Positions 1-7,466 of a stretch of DNA of 9,539 nt are shown here, one piece after another. The translations under genes were made by a program, and so were the position numbers. Every line of letters begins with the position of its first letter. Position 1 is the first letter of the stretch. The DNA is from an uncultured Acidaminococcus sp. (lineage in GTDB: Bacteria; Bacillota_C; Negativicutes; Acidaminococcales; Acidaminococcaceae): NCBI GenBank assembly GCA_900314165.1, contig OMUE01000070.1:1-9539 (forward strand), written 5' to 3'. Below the pieces are notes generated by a model, which ran no database searches, had not been told where the DNA came from, and saw only the letters and a program-made list of their open reading frames with translations.

Positions 1-11
1 TCCAAAACCTG

Positions 12-102
12 GGGTTTCGGGTTTGGGCAGTGTCCAGAGTTCAGGGTACAGTTTATAGCCTCTAACGTCTACCGTCTACCATCTACAATCTAACGTCTCT
101 CC
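12..102. repeat. Degenerate 7-bp tandem array, 13 units in one phase
   Basis: Cutting the sequence every 7 bases from position 12 gives 13 units with no insertion or deletion. The first two are GGGTTTC and GGGTTTG. The ten units from 26 to 95 all have a pyrimidine at unit position 3 and an A at position 4 (29, 36, 43, 50 and so on to 92), and nine of the ten start with T. The array drifts from CAG-centred units such as TCCAGAG to CTA-led units such as TCTAACG and TCTACCG, and TCTAACG occurs twice. TCCAGAG (33-39) recurs at 100-106, out of phase. There is no ORF here. It lies 30 bp upstream of the lapA-recJ promoter. The function is unknown; it resembles the heptanucleotide intergenic repeats known in other bacteria. 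Confidence 0.75.
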
Positions 103-131
103 AGAGTCTATCTTTTTTCCCATATATAGGC

Positions 132-137
132 TATAAT
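132..137 (+). promoter_or_regulatory. Probable sigma-70-type -10 box for the lapA-recJ-rel operon
   Basis: TATAAT is a perfect -10 hexamer 42 bp upstream of the preferred lapA ATG. No good TTGACA-like -35 hexamer sits 15-19 bp upstream, where the DNA is a T-rich stretch (113-118), and there is no extended TG motif. It overlaps the start of a perfect 13-nt AT dyad (134-146). This is the only promoter-like element seen ahead of the first six genes, so it may drive much of the run, possibly with an activator because the -35 is weak. Confidence 0.5.
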
Positions 138-146
138 AAATTATTA
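134..146. promoter_or_regulatory. AT-rich perfect dyad overlapping the -10 box
   Basis: TAATAAATTATTA is a perfect inverted repeat of 6+6 bp around a central A. It overlaps the last four bases of the -10 hexamer and covers the likely transcription start. The position suits a repressor operator, but AT-rich promoter DNA produces such dyads by chance, so an operator role is only a possibility. Confidence 0.25.
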
Positions 147-163
147 AGATAAATTACGGGGAA

Positions 164-170
164 GAGAGGA
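164..170 (+). promoter_or_regulatory. Ribosome binding site that decides the lapA start
   Basis: GAGAGGA is the only Shine-Dalgarno-like sequence ahead of the gene. It leaves only 3 nt to the in-frame GTG at 174 but 9 nt to the in-frame ATG at 180. This favours ATG 180 as the start. An ATG at 170 opens a different frame, overlaps the binding site itself and is not used. Confidence 0.6.
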
Positions 171-179
171 TGTGTGTTT

Positions 180-572
180 ATGTTTTACGTCATCATCATG
201 GGGATCATTTCCTTGTTTGTAGCTATTTTTGCCCTGCAGAACGCGGCGGCTGTGGAAGTCAGCTTCCTGTTCTGGCATATGGACATGTCTCTGGCCCTCA
301 TCATCCTGGGCTGCCTGATCACCGGCTTCATCCTGGCCAGCTTGTGGACGCTGAAGGTGAAGACCGGCCACTTCATGAAGGAACGGAAACTGAAAAAGCA
401 GATCGAAAACCTGGAAGAGAAGAAGCAGGCCTGGGAACAGGACCGGGCGGCCTTCCGTCGGGAACATTTTTCCGGCAAGAGCGAATTTACCGGGAAGAAG
501 TTCGATGCTTCCAAATTCGACCCTAAGAAAGATAAAGAACCCATTATAAAACCGTTTAAACCTGTAGAATAA
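180..572 (+). CDS. LapA-domain (DUF1049) small membrane protein
   Basis: A 130-residue protein with two hydrophobic segments near the N-terminus (about residues 2-20 and 36-55), joined by a short segment containing QNAAAVEVSFLFW, which is typical of the LapA/DUF1049 family. Behind the second segment comes a highly charged, probably coiled-coil cytoplasmic stretch (about 60-95, rich in K, E and Q), then a basic proline- and lysine-rich tail. In Enterobacteria, LapA works with LapB at the inner membrane to control LPS synthesis through LpxC turnover. Whether this homologue does so here is inference, though it fits an organism with an outer membrane. ATG 180 is preferred over GTG 174 because of ribosome-binding-site spacing; the longer form would add two residues. 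The stop overlaps the recJ ribosome binding site, so the two genes are probably co-translated. Confidence 0.8.
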   Translation: MFYVIIMGIISLFVAIFALQNAAAVEVSFLFWHMDMSLALIILGCLITGFILASLWTLKVKTGHFMKERKLKKQIENLEEKKQAWEQDRAAFRREHFSGKSEFTGKKFDASKFDPKKDKEPIIKPFKPVE

Positions 573-581
573 GGAATATTC

Positions 582-2927
582 ATGCTCTATACGAAAATCG
601 ATAAGAAACAAGAGGCTGCCAGCCCCCTGCCGGAGAGTGTCCGGCAGGAGCTGGGGCTGTCGCCGCTGGTGGCAGGTATCCTGGCAGCCCGCAATATGAC
701 GGATCCTACGGAGATCCGGGAATTTCTGCAAGGTAAAGCCCAGCCCTATGGGGACCCCTTCCTGCTGAAGGACATGGGAAAGGCTGTGGAAAGGATCCTG
801 CAGGCTATCAGGCAGGGCGAGCCTATGACTATCTACGGCGATTACGACGTGGATGGTACTTCGGCCAGTTCCCTGCTCTATTTATTTTTGAGCCAATGGG
901 GCGCCCGGGTGGACGTGTACATTCCCCGGCGGGACACGGAAGGTTATGGCTTGAATGTCCCTGCGCTGCAATCTCTCTACAATAAGGGTACGTCTCTCAT
1001 TATTACAGTGGATACAGGAATCAGTGGAGCCAAAGAAGTGGAAGCCGCGCCGGAAGGGCTGGACATCATCATTACGGATCACCATCTGGCACCCAAAGAG
1101 CTGCCAAAGGCTTATGCTGTCATCAACCCCAACCAGCCAGGGGATACGTATCCCTGCAAGGGCATTGCCGGTGTGGGCGTAGCCTTCAAATTGTGCCAGG
1201 CCCTGTACCAGAAATACAACGGCACGAAGGACTTTTGGGATGACCTGATCGAGCTTGTAGCTCTGGGAACCGTGGCGGACATGGTACCCTTAGTTGGAGA
1301 GAATCGTGAAATTGTCCGAAAAGGCCTTGTAAAGATGCCTGATACGCCCATTATGGGTCTCCGTGCCCTTATTGCCGCTACGGTGGCTCCCGGAGCAGCA
1401 ATTAACAGCGGTACCATCGGCTTTGGCTTGGGTCCCCGGATCAATGCGGCCGGCCGGCTGGACGACGCTATGATGGCTGTGCGGCTGCTGACGACCAGGG
1501 ATGGGGAAGAAGCTCAGGAACTGGCCCAGGAGCTGAATGAAGCCAACAAGGAACGGCAGGCCATCAGCCAGAAAATTTTTGAAGAAGCAGAGGCTCTGCT
1601 GACGGAAAAAGGGCTGCCGGACTGGGGTATCGTACTGGGCAAGGAAGGCTGGCACCCCGGTGTCATTGGCATTGTGGCTTCCCGGCTTACGGAGAAGTAC
1701 CACCTGCCTTCTATCTTGCTGACCATAGATGGGGAAAAAGCGAAGGGCTCCTGCCGCAGCATCCCTCCTCTGGACTTGTATCAGGCTCTTACAAAGTGCA
1801 AGGATTGCCTGACCCAGTACGGAGGTCATGCGCAGGCCGCAGGCCTTACCATGGAGGCTGGCCGGATTCCCGAATTAGAGAAGCTTTTCAATAAGGTCGT
1901 AGGGGACATGTTGCATTATGAAGCCTACGTCCCTTCCCAAGTGCCGGATTATTTTGTGCCGGAAGGGGAGGAAGTCACCCAGGAACAGGTGGAAGATTTG
2001 GAAACTCTGGCTCCCTTTGGTATGGGAAATCCCTCCCCTGTGCTGGGGTTTGCCCACTGCCAGATTCAGGATGCAACTCTTTTAGGGAAGGCTAAGAATC
2101 ATTTAAAACTGACCGTTGTCCACGGAGATAATATCTATAAAGGTCTGCTATGGCAGGAGGGGGGACGGCTCCATCATTTTTATGCAGGTGAAGAAGCAGC
2201 CCTGGCCTTTGCTCCCAGATTGAACACGTTCCGGGATAAGACCTCAGTGGATTTGGAAGTTTCGGCCGTAGAAGCTCCTTATACAATTGTGGATTGGCGG
2301 CAGGAAAATCGGGATAAAAAAACTTCTTTAAATATTATTTTACAAAAATACAAAAAAACGGTAGTATATGTAGAGGATAGTGTGACCAAGAGTGCTTTGC
2401 CAGAAGGAATAAGAATCCTTACTTATGGAGAGCCTTTGATCGGGTATCCTGAAGCCGTCGTATTTTATGATGTGGGTGCAGCTAGTGTACTGCAGGAAAA
2501 CCGTTTTCCCCTGAAAGCCACTCAACAGTCCCGTCTGTATCTGTTATACAATCGGGAAGATGTGCTGGCCCAGCGGGATTTGTTGCGGCAGATGTATCCC
2601 GATATCCAGGGACTGCGCTGTTGTTATGTTTTCCTCAGGAAAAAGTTGCGGGAAAAGACAGCCTGCACATTCCAGGAACTGGCAGAGTTGAGGACTCCTG
2701 AAGGGTATCCTTTGAGCCGTCAGGTCCTTCAGTGCTTTTTGGAACTGGATCTCCTGCAGACTGCTGGCAACCATATCCTTTTAGGTACGACACAGAAACG
2801 AAATATGGAGGATTCCTCCACATTTCAGGCAATCCAGAAGGCTTACGACCGTCATTTTCAGGAATTGAACCGGATGTGGCTTATGAAACCTTCAGAAATG
2901 GCTGGATATTGGAAGCAGGGAAGGTGA
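582..2927 (+). CDS. recJ: Single-stranded-DNA-specific exonuclease RecJ
   Basis: A 781-residue 5'-3' single-strand DNA exonuclease of the DHH superfamily, used in recombinational repair and mismatch repair. DHH-domain motifs are intact: GDYDVDG (86-92, metal-binding D87, D89, D91), VDTG with D144, and TDHH (165-168). The DHHA1 domain carries the GGHAQAAG motif from 414. An OB-fold DNA-binding region follows (about 455-575, containing APFGMGNPSPVLG). The last 200 residues form a poorly conserved C-terminal domain, making it much longer than E. coli RecJ (577) and similar to Bacillus RecJ (about 786). The linker at about 2310-2360 is AT-rich and carries two A7 runs. The start is ATG 582 with AAGGAA (571-576) 5 nt upstream. 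It follows lapA by 9 nt and precedes rel by 4 nt. Confidence 0.96.
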   Translation: MLYTKIDKKQEAASPLPESVRQELGLSPLVAGILAARNMTDPTEIREFLQGKAQPYGDPFLLKDMGKAVERILQAIRQGEPMTIYGDYDVDGTSASSLLYLFLSQWGARVDVYIPRRDTEGYGLNVPALQSLYNKGTSLIITVDTGISGAKEVEAAPEGLDIIITDHHLAPKELPKAYAVINPNQPGDTYPCKGIAGVGVAFKLCQALYQKYNGTKDFWDDLIELVALGTVADMVPLVGENREIVRKGLVKMPDTPIMGLRALIAATVAPGAAINSGTIGFGLGPRINAAGRLDDAMMAVRLLTTRDGEEAQELAQELNEANKERQAISQKIFEEAEALLTEKGLPDWGIVLGKEGWHPGVIGIVASRLTEKYHLPSILLTIDGEKAKGSCRSIPPLDLYQALTKCKDCLTQYGGHAQAAGLTMEAGRIPELEKLFNKVVGDMLHYEAYVPSQVPDYFVPEGEEVTQEQVEDLETLAPFGMGNPSPVLGFAHCQIQDATLLGKAKNHLKLTVVHGDNIYKGLLWQEGGRLHHFYAGEEAALAFAPRLNTFRDKTSVDLEVSAVEAPYTIVDWRQENRDKKTSLNIILQKYKKTVVYVEDSVTKSALPEGIRILTYGEPLIGYPEAVVFYDVGAASVLQENRFPLKATQQSRLYLLYNREDVLAQRDLLRQMYPDIQGLRCCYVFLRKKLREKTACTFQELAELRTPEGYPLSRQVLQCFLELDLLQTAGNHILLGTTQKRNMEDSSTFQAIQKAYDRHFQELNRMWLMKPSEMAGYWKQGR

Positions 2928-2931
2928 TTTT

Positions 2932-5154
2932 ATGGAACAATTAGATGATAAGCCGGTAAGTCCGGAGGAGTTCTATACCCTGATCAGCAAATACCTGACG
3001 AACCGCCAGGTGGAATTTGTGCGGGAAGCTTATAATTTTGCGGCTGAAGCTCACGCGAAACAAAAGCGGGCTTCCGGAGAGCCGTACATCATCCACCCGT
3101 TGGGCGTGGCCTATATCCTGGCCCAGCTGCAGATGGATTCTACGACGCTGGCTGCTGCGTTCCTCCACGATGTGGTGGAAGATACGGAAGTCACCCTGAA
3201 CCAGCTGACGGATATTTTCGGTCACGACGTGGCCATGCTGGTAGATGGCGTTACAAAGCTGGGAAAATTGGACTACGTGTCCCGGGAAGAACAACAGGTA
3301 GAGACCTACCGGAAGATGTTCCTGGCTATGGCCAAGGATATCCGGGTGGTGCTCATTAAGCTGGCAGACCGGCTGCATAATATGCGGACTATGAAATACA
3401 TGCCGCCCAACAAGCAGAAGCGGATTTCTAGCGAAACTCTGGAAATCTACGCCCCTCTGGCTCACCGGCTGGGTATTTCTGCCATCAAATGGGAACTGGA
3501 AGATCTGGCGTTCCGGTACATGGAACCCCAGCATTATTATGAGCTGGTAGAACAGGTCAAGAGCAAACGGCACGAACGGGAAGCCATGGTCCAGGAGGCT
3601 ATGGACGAACTGAAGAAGCTGTGCGAAGAGTCCGGTATCCATTGCGAGATCCAGGGCCGTCCCAAGAGCTTTTACAGCATTCATAAAAAGATGCAGCGGG
3701 ATCACAAGACCATCAACGAAATCTATGACCTGCTGGCTGTCCGGGTGCTGGTAGATAACGTAAAAGACTGCTATGGCGTTTTGGGGATTGTCCATGGGAA
3801 ATGGAAGCCTATTCCCGGACGGTTTAAAGATTATATTGCCGTGCCGAAATCCAACGGGTATCAGTCCCTGCACACCACGGTAGTTGCTACCAGCGGCCAG
3901 CCCTTGGAAATCCAGATCCGTACGTTCGAAATGCACAAGGTCTCTGAATACGGTGTAGCAGCTCACTGGCGCTATAAGGAATCCGGGGGCTCTAAGATGC
4001 CCAGCGCTTCGGACAAGGATACGAATGCGAAGATGGCCTGGCTGCGCCAGCTGCTGGAATGGCACCAGGACATGCGGGATCCGCACGAATTCGTGGATAC
4101 AGTAAAGATGGACGTGTTCTCCGACGAGGTGTTCGTGTTTACGCCTCAGGGGGACGTGCTGGACCTGCCCTTTGGCTCCGTGCCCATCGACTTTGCCTAC
4201 CGGGTCCATACGGGCGTAGGCAATGCCTGCGTAGGGGCCAAGGTCAACGGCAAAATCGTACCCTTGGATTATAAACTGAAAAACGGGGATATCGTGGAGA
4301 TCATCACTTCCAAGACGTCTCCCGGACCCAGCCGGGATTGGCTGAACATCGTAGGTTCCAGCCAGACGAAGAACAAGATCAAACAGTTCTTCAAGAAGGA
4401 ACGGCGGGAAGAAAATATTGTCAACGGCCGTGAAATGCTGGAGCGGGAATGCCGGCGCCTGGGCTATGATGTGAACTCCATTATGAGCCAGGAGAACCTG
4501 AAGGAAGTAGCTTCCCGGAGCCATCAGGACGGCAGTGTGGAGAACCTGTTGGCTGCCATCGGCTACGGTGGGATCACCGTTAATGCCGTCATGGTCAAGC
4601 TGGTGGAAATTTACAAGAAGGCCCAGCGCCAGACCACCACCAAGAATCTGTCCCAGCTGCTGAACGAACTGAAGCCCAGGACCTTGAAGTCCCACAAGAG
4701 CAGCCACGGCATCCTGGTCAAAGGGGAAGACGACATTATGGTCAAGCTGGCCAAATGCTGCAACCCGATTCCCGGGGATCCTATCGTAGGCTATATTACG
4801 AGAGGCCACGGGGTATCCGTCCACCGGGCGGACTGTCCCAATGTGCTGGCTAACAAGGAAGACGTGGACCGTATGATCGACGTGTCTTGGAATGTGGATA
4901 CGGATACCACTTACAAGGTCATGCTGCGGCTCAGCGCTGTGGATCAGCCGGGCGTTATGGCCAACATTATGACCGTGACCAGCGAGACGAAGGTGAATAT
5001 CAACTCTCTGAACGCTCATGCCAATCCCAATAAAACAGCCTATGTGGATATGGGCTTGGACATTACCAGCCTGGAACAATTGAATTATGTAATTGGCCGG
5101 CTGCGTAGGATCAAAGGGGTCTATAAGGTAGACCGGAAGATTTCCGGGGTGTAA
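2932..5154 (+). CDS. rel: Bifunctional (p)ppGpp synthetase/hydrolase, Rel/SpoT family
   Basis: A 740-residue long RelA/SpoT homologue that makes and degrades (p)ppGpp, the stringent-response alarmone. The HD hydrolase domain looks active: H55, HD at 79-80, ED at 83-84 and the DRLHN motif at 146-150. The synthetase domain has GRPKSFYSI (242-250), D266, the RFKD motif (297-300, the RxKD form typical of bifunctional rather than RelA-only enzymes) and EIQIRT starting at E326. The regulatory half follows: TGS domain (about 400-461), helical region, zinc-finger-like domain with C609, C610, H631 and C635, and a C-terminal ACT domain (about 663-738). All parts are intact, so one enzyme can do both reactions. 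GGGAAGG (2918-2924) precedes ATG 2932 by 7 nt and overlaps the recJ end. The gene almost completely avoids TTA, CTA and TCA codons. Confidence 0.97.
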   Translation: MEQLDDKPVSPEEFYTLISKYLTNRQVEFVREAYNFAAEAHAKQKRASGEPYIIHPLGVAYILAQLQMDSTTLAAAFLHDVVEDTEVTLNQLTDIFGHDVAMLVDGVTKLGKLDYVSREEQQVETYRKMFLAMAKDIRVVLIKLADRLHNMRTMKYMPPNKQKRISSETLEIYAPLAHRLGISAIKWELEDLAFRYMEPQHYYELVEQVKSKRHEREAMVQEAMDELKKLCEESGIHCEIQGRPKSFYSIHKKMQRDHKTINEIYDLLAVRVLVDNVKDCYGVLGIVHGKWKPIPGRFKDYIAVPKSNGYQSLHTTVVATSGQPLEIQIRTFEMHKVSEYGVAAHWRYKESGGSKMPSASDKDTNAKMAWLRQLLEWHQDMRDPHEFVDTVKMDVFSDEVFVFTPQGDVLDLPFGSVPIDFAYRVHTGVGNACVGAKVNGKIVPLDYKLKNGDIVEIITSKTSPGPSRDWLNIVGSSQTKNKIKQFFKKERREENIVNGREMLERECRRLGYDVNSIMSQENLKEVASRSHQDGSVENLLAAIGYGGITVNAVMVKLVEIYKKAQRQTTTKNLSQLLNELKPRTLKSHKSSHGILVKGEDDIMVKLAKCCNPIPGDPIVGYITRGHGVSVHRADCPNVLANKEDVDRMIDVSWNVDTDTTYKVMLRLSAVDQPGVMANIMTVTSETKVNINSLNAHANPNKTAYVDMGLDITSLEQLNYVIGRLRRIKGVYKVDRKISGV

Positions 5155-5155
5155 C

Positions 5156-5605
5156 ATGAGGGCTGTAGTTCAAAAAGTGACGGAAGCTGCCGTAACGGTA
5201 GCAGGAGAAACCGTAGGGCAGATCGGCCAGGGCCTCATGGTGCTGTTAGGAGTGGAGCAGGGGGATACGGAGAAAGATGCTCTGTACCTTGCCGACAAGA
5301 TGGCCGGCCTACGGATTTTTGAAGATGACGAAGATAAGCTGAATCTGTCCCTTGCCCAGGCAGGGGGCAGTATTCTGCTAGTCAGCCAGTTTACCCTGTT
5401 AGGGGATGTACGCCATGGCAAGCGCCCTTCTTTCACGAAGGCAGCGCCAGCGGCAGAAGCAGATGCCTTGTATGAAAAAGTGGCTGACAGGCTGCGGCAG
5501 CTGGGAATCAACGTAGAGACAGGCCGCTTCCGGACCCATATGCTGGTGTCCTTGGTGAACGATGGCCCTGTGACCATCCTGCTGGACAGCCACAAATTAT
5601 TTTAG
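5156..5605 (+). CDS. dtd: D-aminoacyl-tRNA deacylase (Dtd)
   Basis: A 149-residue cytoplasmic enzyme that removes D-amino acids, and also glycine mischarged on tRNA-Ala, from tRNA, acting as a chiral proofreader of translation. It shows the family's N-terminal MRAVVQKV, the SQFTL active-site motif (77-81, T80) and the C-terminal NDGPVT motif (135-140), whose Gly-Pro reaches into the partner active site of the dimer. The usual length is about 145-150, so it is complete. The segment before NDGPVT reads GRFRTHM, a variant of the commoner GRFAADM/GxFGAxM, but the core motifs are kept. It starts 1 nt after the rel stop with GGGGTG just upstream, implying coupling. rel-dtd pairing is common in Firmicutes. 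Confidence 0.95.
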   Translation: MRAVVQKVTEAAVTVAGETVGQIGQGLMVLLGVEQGDTEKDALYLADKMAGLRIFEDDEDKLNLSLAQAGGSILLVSQFTLLGDVRHGKRPSFTKAAPAAEADALYEKVADRLRQLGINVETGRFRTHMLVSLVNDGPVTILLDSHKLF

Positions 5606-5620
5606 GAGGAACACAAACCT

Positions 5621-6244
5621 ATGAAGATTTATCGGGTCATAGTAGGCCCTATTCAGGAAAACTGCTATATCATCAAGAATACGGAGACGGGGGAAGGCAT
5701 CATCGTAGACCCCGGTGACGAATGCGACCGCATCATGGACGCCGTAGAGAAAGCTGAAATCACGAAGATTGTGGCTATCTTCATCACCCACGGCCACGGA
5801 GACCATATTTCTGCCCTGGATGAAGTGAAGGCCGCTACGGGCGCGAAAGTTTATATGAGCAAGGAAGATGCTCCCATGCTACGGGTATGGAACAGCAGCT
5901 TGTCCTACTCTACGAATCGAGATAAGAAATTCGATCCTCCTGATGAATATTTTACAGATGGGGAAAATTTGACGGTAGCAGGCATGGACTTTACCATTGC
6001 GGCAACTCCCGGTCATACGAAGGGCGGCGTGTGCATTATCGGGGACGGCGTCGTGTTCTGCGGGGACACGGTGTTTCTGGAATCCATTGGCCGTACGGAC
6101 CTGCCCGGCGGTTCCTATGATGCCATCCTGGAATCCATCAAGACAAAGATCCTGACTCTCCCTGACGATTACAAACTCCTGCCCGGCCATGGACCTGTGA
6201 CCACCGTAGGCTGGGAAAGACGCAGAAATCCGTTCCTGCAGTAA
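5621..6244 (+). CDS. Metallo-beta-lactamase-fold hydrolase, glyoxalase II-like (YcbL type)
   Basis: A 207-residue MBL-fold protein with a full di-zinc site: THGHGDH (56-62; H57, H59, D61, H62), PGHT (H132), CGDTVF (D149) and LLPGHGPVTT (H190). The ending with ERRRNPFL is typical of the YcbL/hydroxyacylglutathione-hydrolase-like subfamily. It is shorter than true glyoxalase II (about 250) and lacks that enzyme's C-terminal glutathione-binding domain, so the substrate is uncertain; a thioester or similar small hydrolysable metabolite is plausible. AGGAGGA (5604-5610) is a strong ribosome binding site overlapping the dtd stop, though 10 nt from the ATG. MBL proteins of this type often sit next to rel-dtd in Firmicutes, hinting at a conserved but undefined role. 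Confidence 0.88.
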   Translation: MKIYRVIVGPIQENCYIIKNTETGEGIIVDPGDECDRIMDAVEKAEITKIVAIFITHGHGDHISALDEVKAATGAKVYMSKEDAPMLRVWNSSLSYSTNRDKKFDPPDEYFTDGENLTVAGMDFTIAATPGHTKGGVCIIGDGVVFCGDTVFLESIGRTDLPGGSYDAILESIKTKILTLPDDYKLLPGHGPVTTVGWERRRNPFLQ

Positions 6245-6278
6245 ACGTAGCAAACTATAAAGTAAGAAGGTGTGAACT

Positions 6279-7334
6279 ATGGCACAGAGCAAAGCAAAAC
6301 CGAAAAACCTGGCCGTAAAACTGATTCTGTCCCTCATAGCCTTTGGCGTATTTTATTTCTTAGTGGATTCATTCTTATCCGTATTCCTCGCCATTGCTAT
6401 GAGCTTCCTGCTGTATCCCATTGTAAACCGGCTGGAAAAAGTCTCCTTTGGAGGCCGCAAGATTCCCACTACAGGAGCCGTCATCATCGCTTTCCTGGTA
6501 TTTGGCTTGTTCCTCTTTGCAGCCGCGAATATCCTTATTGTTCCTTTGGTCAACCAGGTGAACAACCTGATGAAGGCTATGCCGGAGCTGGCGGAAAAGG
6601 CCAACGAAAACCTGACACCGTTCCTGGGCGAGGAATTCCATAAGCTGCCTCCTAATATCCAGGAAATGGTGGATTCTTCCCTCAGCAGCATCAGCAGCTA
6701 TCTGATGACCGTGCTGAAAGACATGGTGTCTTCTACCGTCAAATTTGCCAAGAGCCTGGTGGGTATGGTATTAGTGCCCTTCCTGGCCTTCTATTTCCTC
6801 AGCGACTGGCGGACGCTGAAATCCATGGTCGTGAATTTGTTCTCCTATGACCAGCAGCCTGTAGCGGACCGGGTGCTGAACGAGATCGGCACCATGCTGT
6901 GCGCTTACGTGGACAATATGTTCAAGCTGTGCTTTATTGCGGCAGCCTTCCTGACCGTGGGCAACTACGTGCTGGGCGTGCAATATACATTAGTGCTGGG
7001 CTTTCTGGCTCTTGTGACGGAAATGATTCCTATGGTTGGATCCGTGGTGGGCACCCTGTCTGCCATGTTCATCGCCCTGCTGCAGAATCCGCCCCTGGCC
7101 CTCAAGGTCATGGCCCTGTACCTGGTCTATTATCAGCTGGATGCCCAGATCATCATGCCGAACCTGATGGGCCGCAGCATTACGCTGCACCCGGTACTCA
7201 TTATCCTGGCCGTGCTCATCGGTGGCCAGATCGGTGGCGTGGCCGGCTTGGTGTTTGCTGTACCCGTGCTCATCATCATCAAGGTTCTGTATGAGAATTT
7301 CTGGCATGCCGGAGAGGAAGTACCGGAAAAATAG
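6279..7334 (+). CDS. AI-2E family transporter (PerM/TqsA-like membrane protein)
   Basis: A 351-residue polytopic membrane protein. Hydrophobic segments lie at about 11-48 (two), 65-92, 155-175, 207-233, 237-268, 274-287 and 303-340, with a soluble loop at about 95-150. Family marks are the IPMVGSVVG stretch (250-258, usually IPxxGP) and the block Q..PNLMG....LHP (about 286-305), followed by a Gly-rich LIGGQIGGVAG before the last helix. Members have been linked to autoinducer-2 export (TqsA) or to Na+/H+ exchange in other species, so the family name does not prove the substrate. AGAAGG (6265-6270) is 8 nt before ATG 6279. It follows the MBL gene by 34 nt. Its stop TAG is the first TAG of a short tandem array. 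Confidence 0.88.
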   Translation: MAQSKAKPKNLAVKLILSLIAFGVFYFLVDSFLSVFLAIAMSFLLYPIVNRLEKVSFGGRKIPTTGAVIIAFLVFGLFLFAAANILIVPLVNQVNNLMKAMPELAEKANENLTPFLGEEFHKLPPNIQEMVDSSLSSISSYLMTVLKDMVSSTVKFAKSLVGMVLVPFLAFYFLSDWRTLKSMVVNLFSYDQQPVADRVLNEIGTMLCAYVDNMFKLCFIAAAFLTVGNYVLGVQYTLVLGFLALVTEMIPMVGSVVGTLSAMFIALLQNPPLALKVMALYLVYYQLDAQIIMPNLMGRSITLHPVLIILAVLIGGQIGGVAGLVFAVPVLIIIKVLYENFWHAGEEVPEK

Positions 7335-7370
7335 TGGGCTAGTGTGCTAGGTGCTAGTGGGTTAACGGGC
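7332..7370. repeat. Short tandem array (8/8/7/8/8 bp) starting at the permease stop codon
   Basis: Five TA-led units follow one another: TAGTGGGC, TAGTGTGC, TAGGTGC, TAGTGGGT and TAACGGGC. The first unit's TAG is the stop codon of the permease gene, and the last unit runs into the outer arm of the inverted repeat. On the minus strand the units read as CTA-containing blocks such as GCACCTA, in loose similarity to the CTA-led heptads at 61-95. Confidence 0.6.
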
Positions 7371-7466
7371 GCACCGCCGCTACGCTTTGGGGCGCCCCTA
7401 CGGGATAGTGCAAAAAATTCACTTATAACTCCGTAGGGGCGCCCCAACCGAAGGGCGGTGCGCCCG
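7366..7466. repeat. Large imperfect GC-rich inverted repeat (REPIN-like)
   Basis: The left arm 7366-7403 pairs with the right arm 7431-7466. The outer stem is 13 bp (7366-7378 with 7454-7466) and the inner stem 17 bp (7387-7403 with 7431-7447), separated by an 8-nt/6-nt internal loop and closed by a 27-nt AT-rich loop. Each arm contains the perfect palindrome GGGGCGCCCC (7389-7398 and 7436-7445), and each can also fold alone through GGGCGC/GCGCCC pairing. Two inverted self-foldable units are the layout of REPINs. There is no T-run after either arm, so it is not a standard intrinsic terminator, though it could slow polymerase or protect the 3' end of the upstream transcript. Confidence 0.85.

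Noticed and set aside
12..113. CRISPR array
   Set aside because: Units are 7 bp and contiguous, with no 25-35 bp repeat, no spacers and no cas genes.
170..526. 118-codon frame starting at ATG 170
   Set aside because: It overlaps lapA in another frame, its ATG lies on the ribosome binding site, and its product is a low-complexity His/Gly/Pro-rich shadow; the lapA frame has clear family features.
2941..5157. 738-codon open frame on the minus strand across rel
   Set aside because: It is the exact in-register antisense of rel, caused by absence of TTA, CTA and TCA codons. Its translation resembles no family and it has no promoter or ribosome binding site.
6256..6261. Internal promoter (TATAAA) ahead of the AI-2E permease gene
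   Set aside because: There is no acceptable -35 at the right distance and the gap is only 34 nt; read-through from upstream explains expression.
7366..7466. Intrinsic (Rho-independent) terminator
   Set aside because: The hairpin is strong, but no T-run follows the stem on either strand, and its size and internal loop are unlike a normal terminator.
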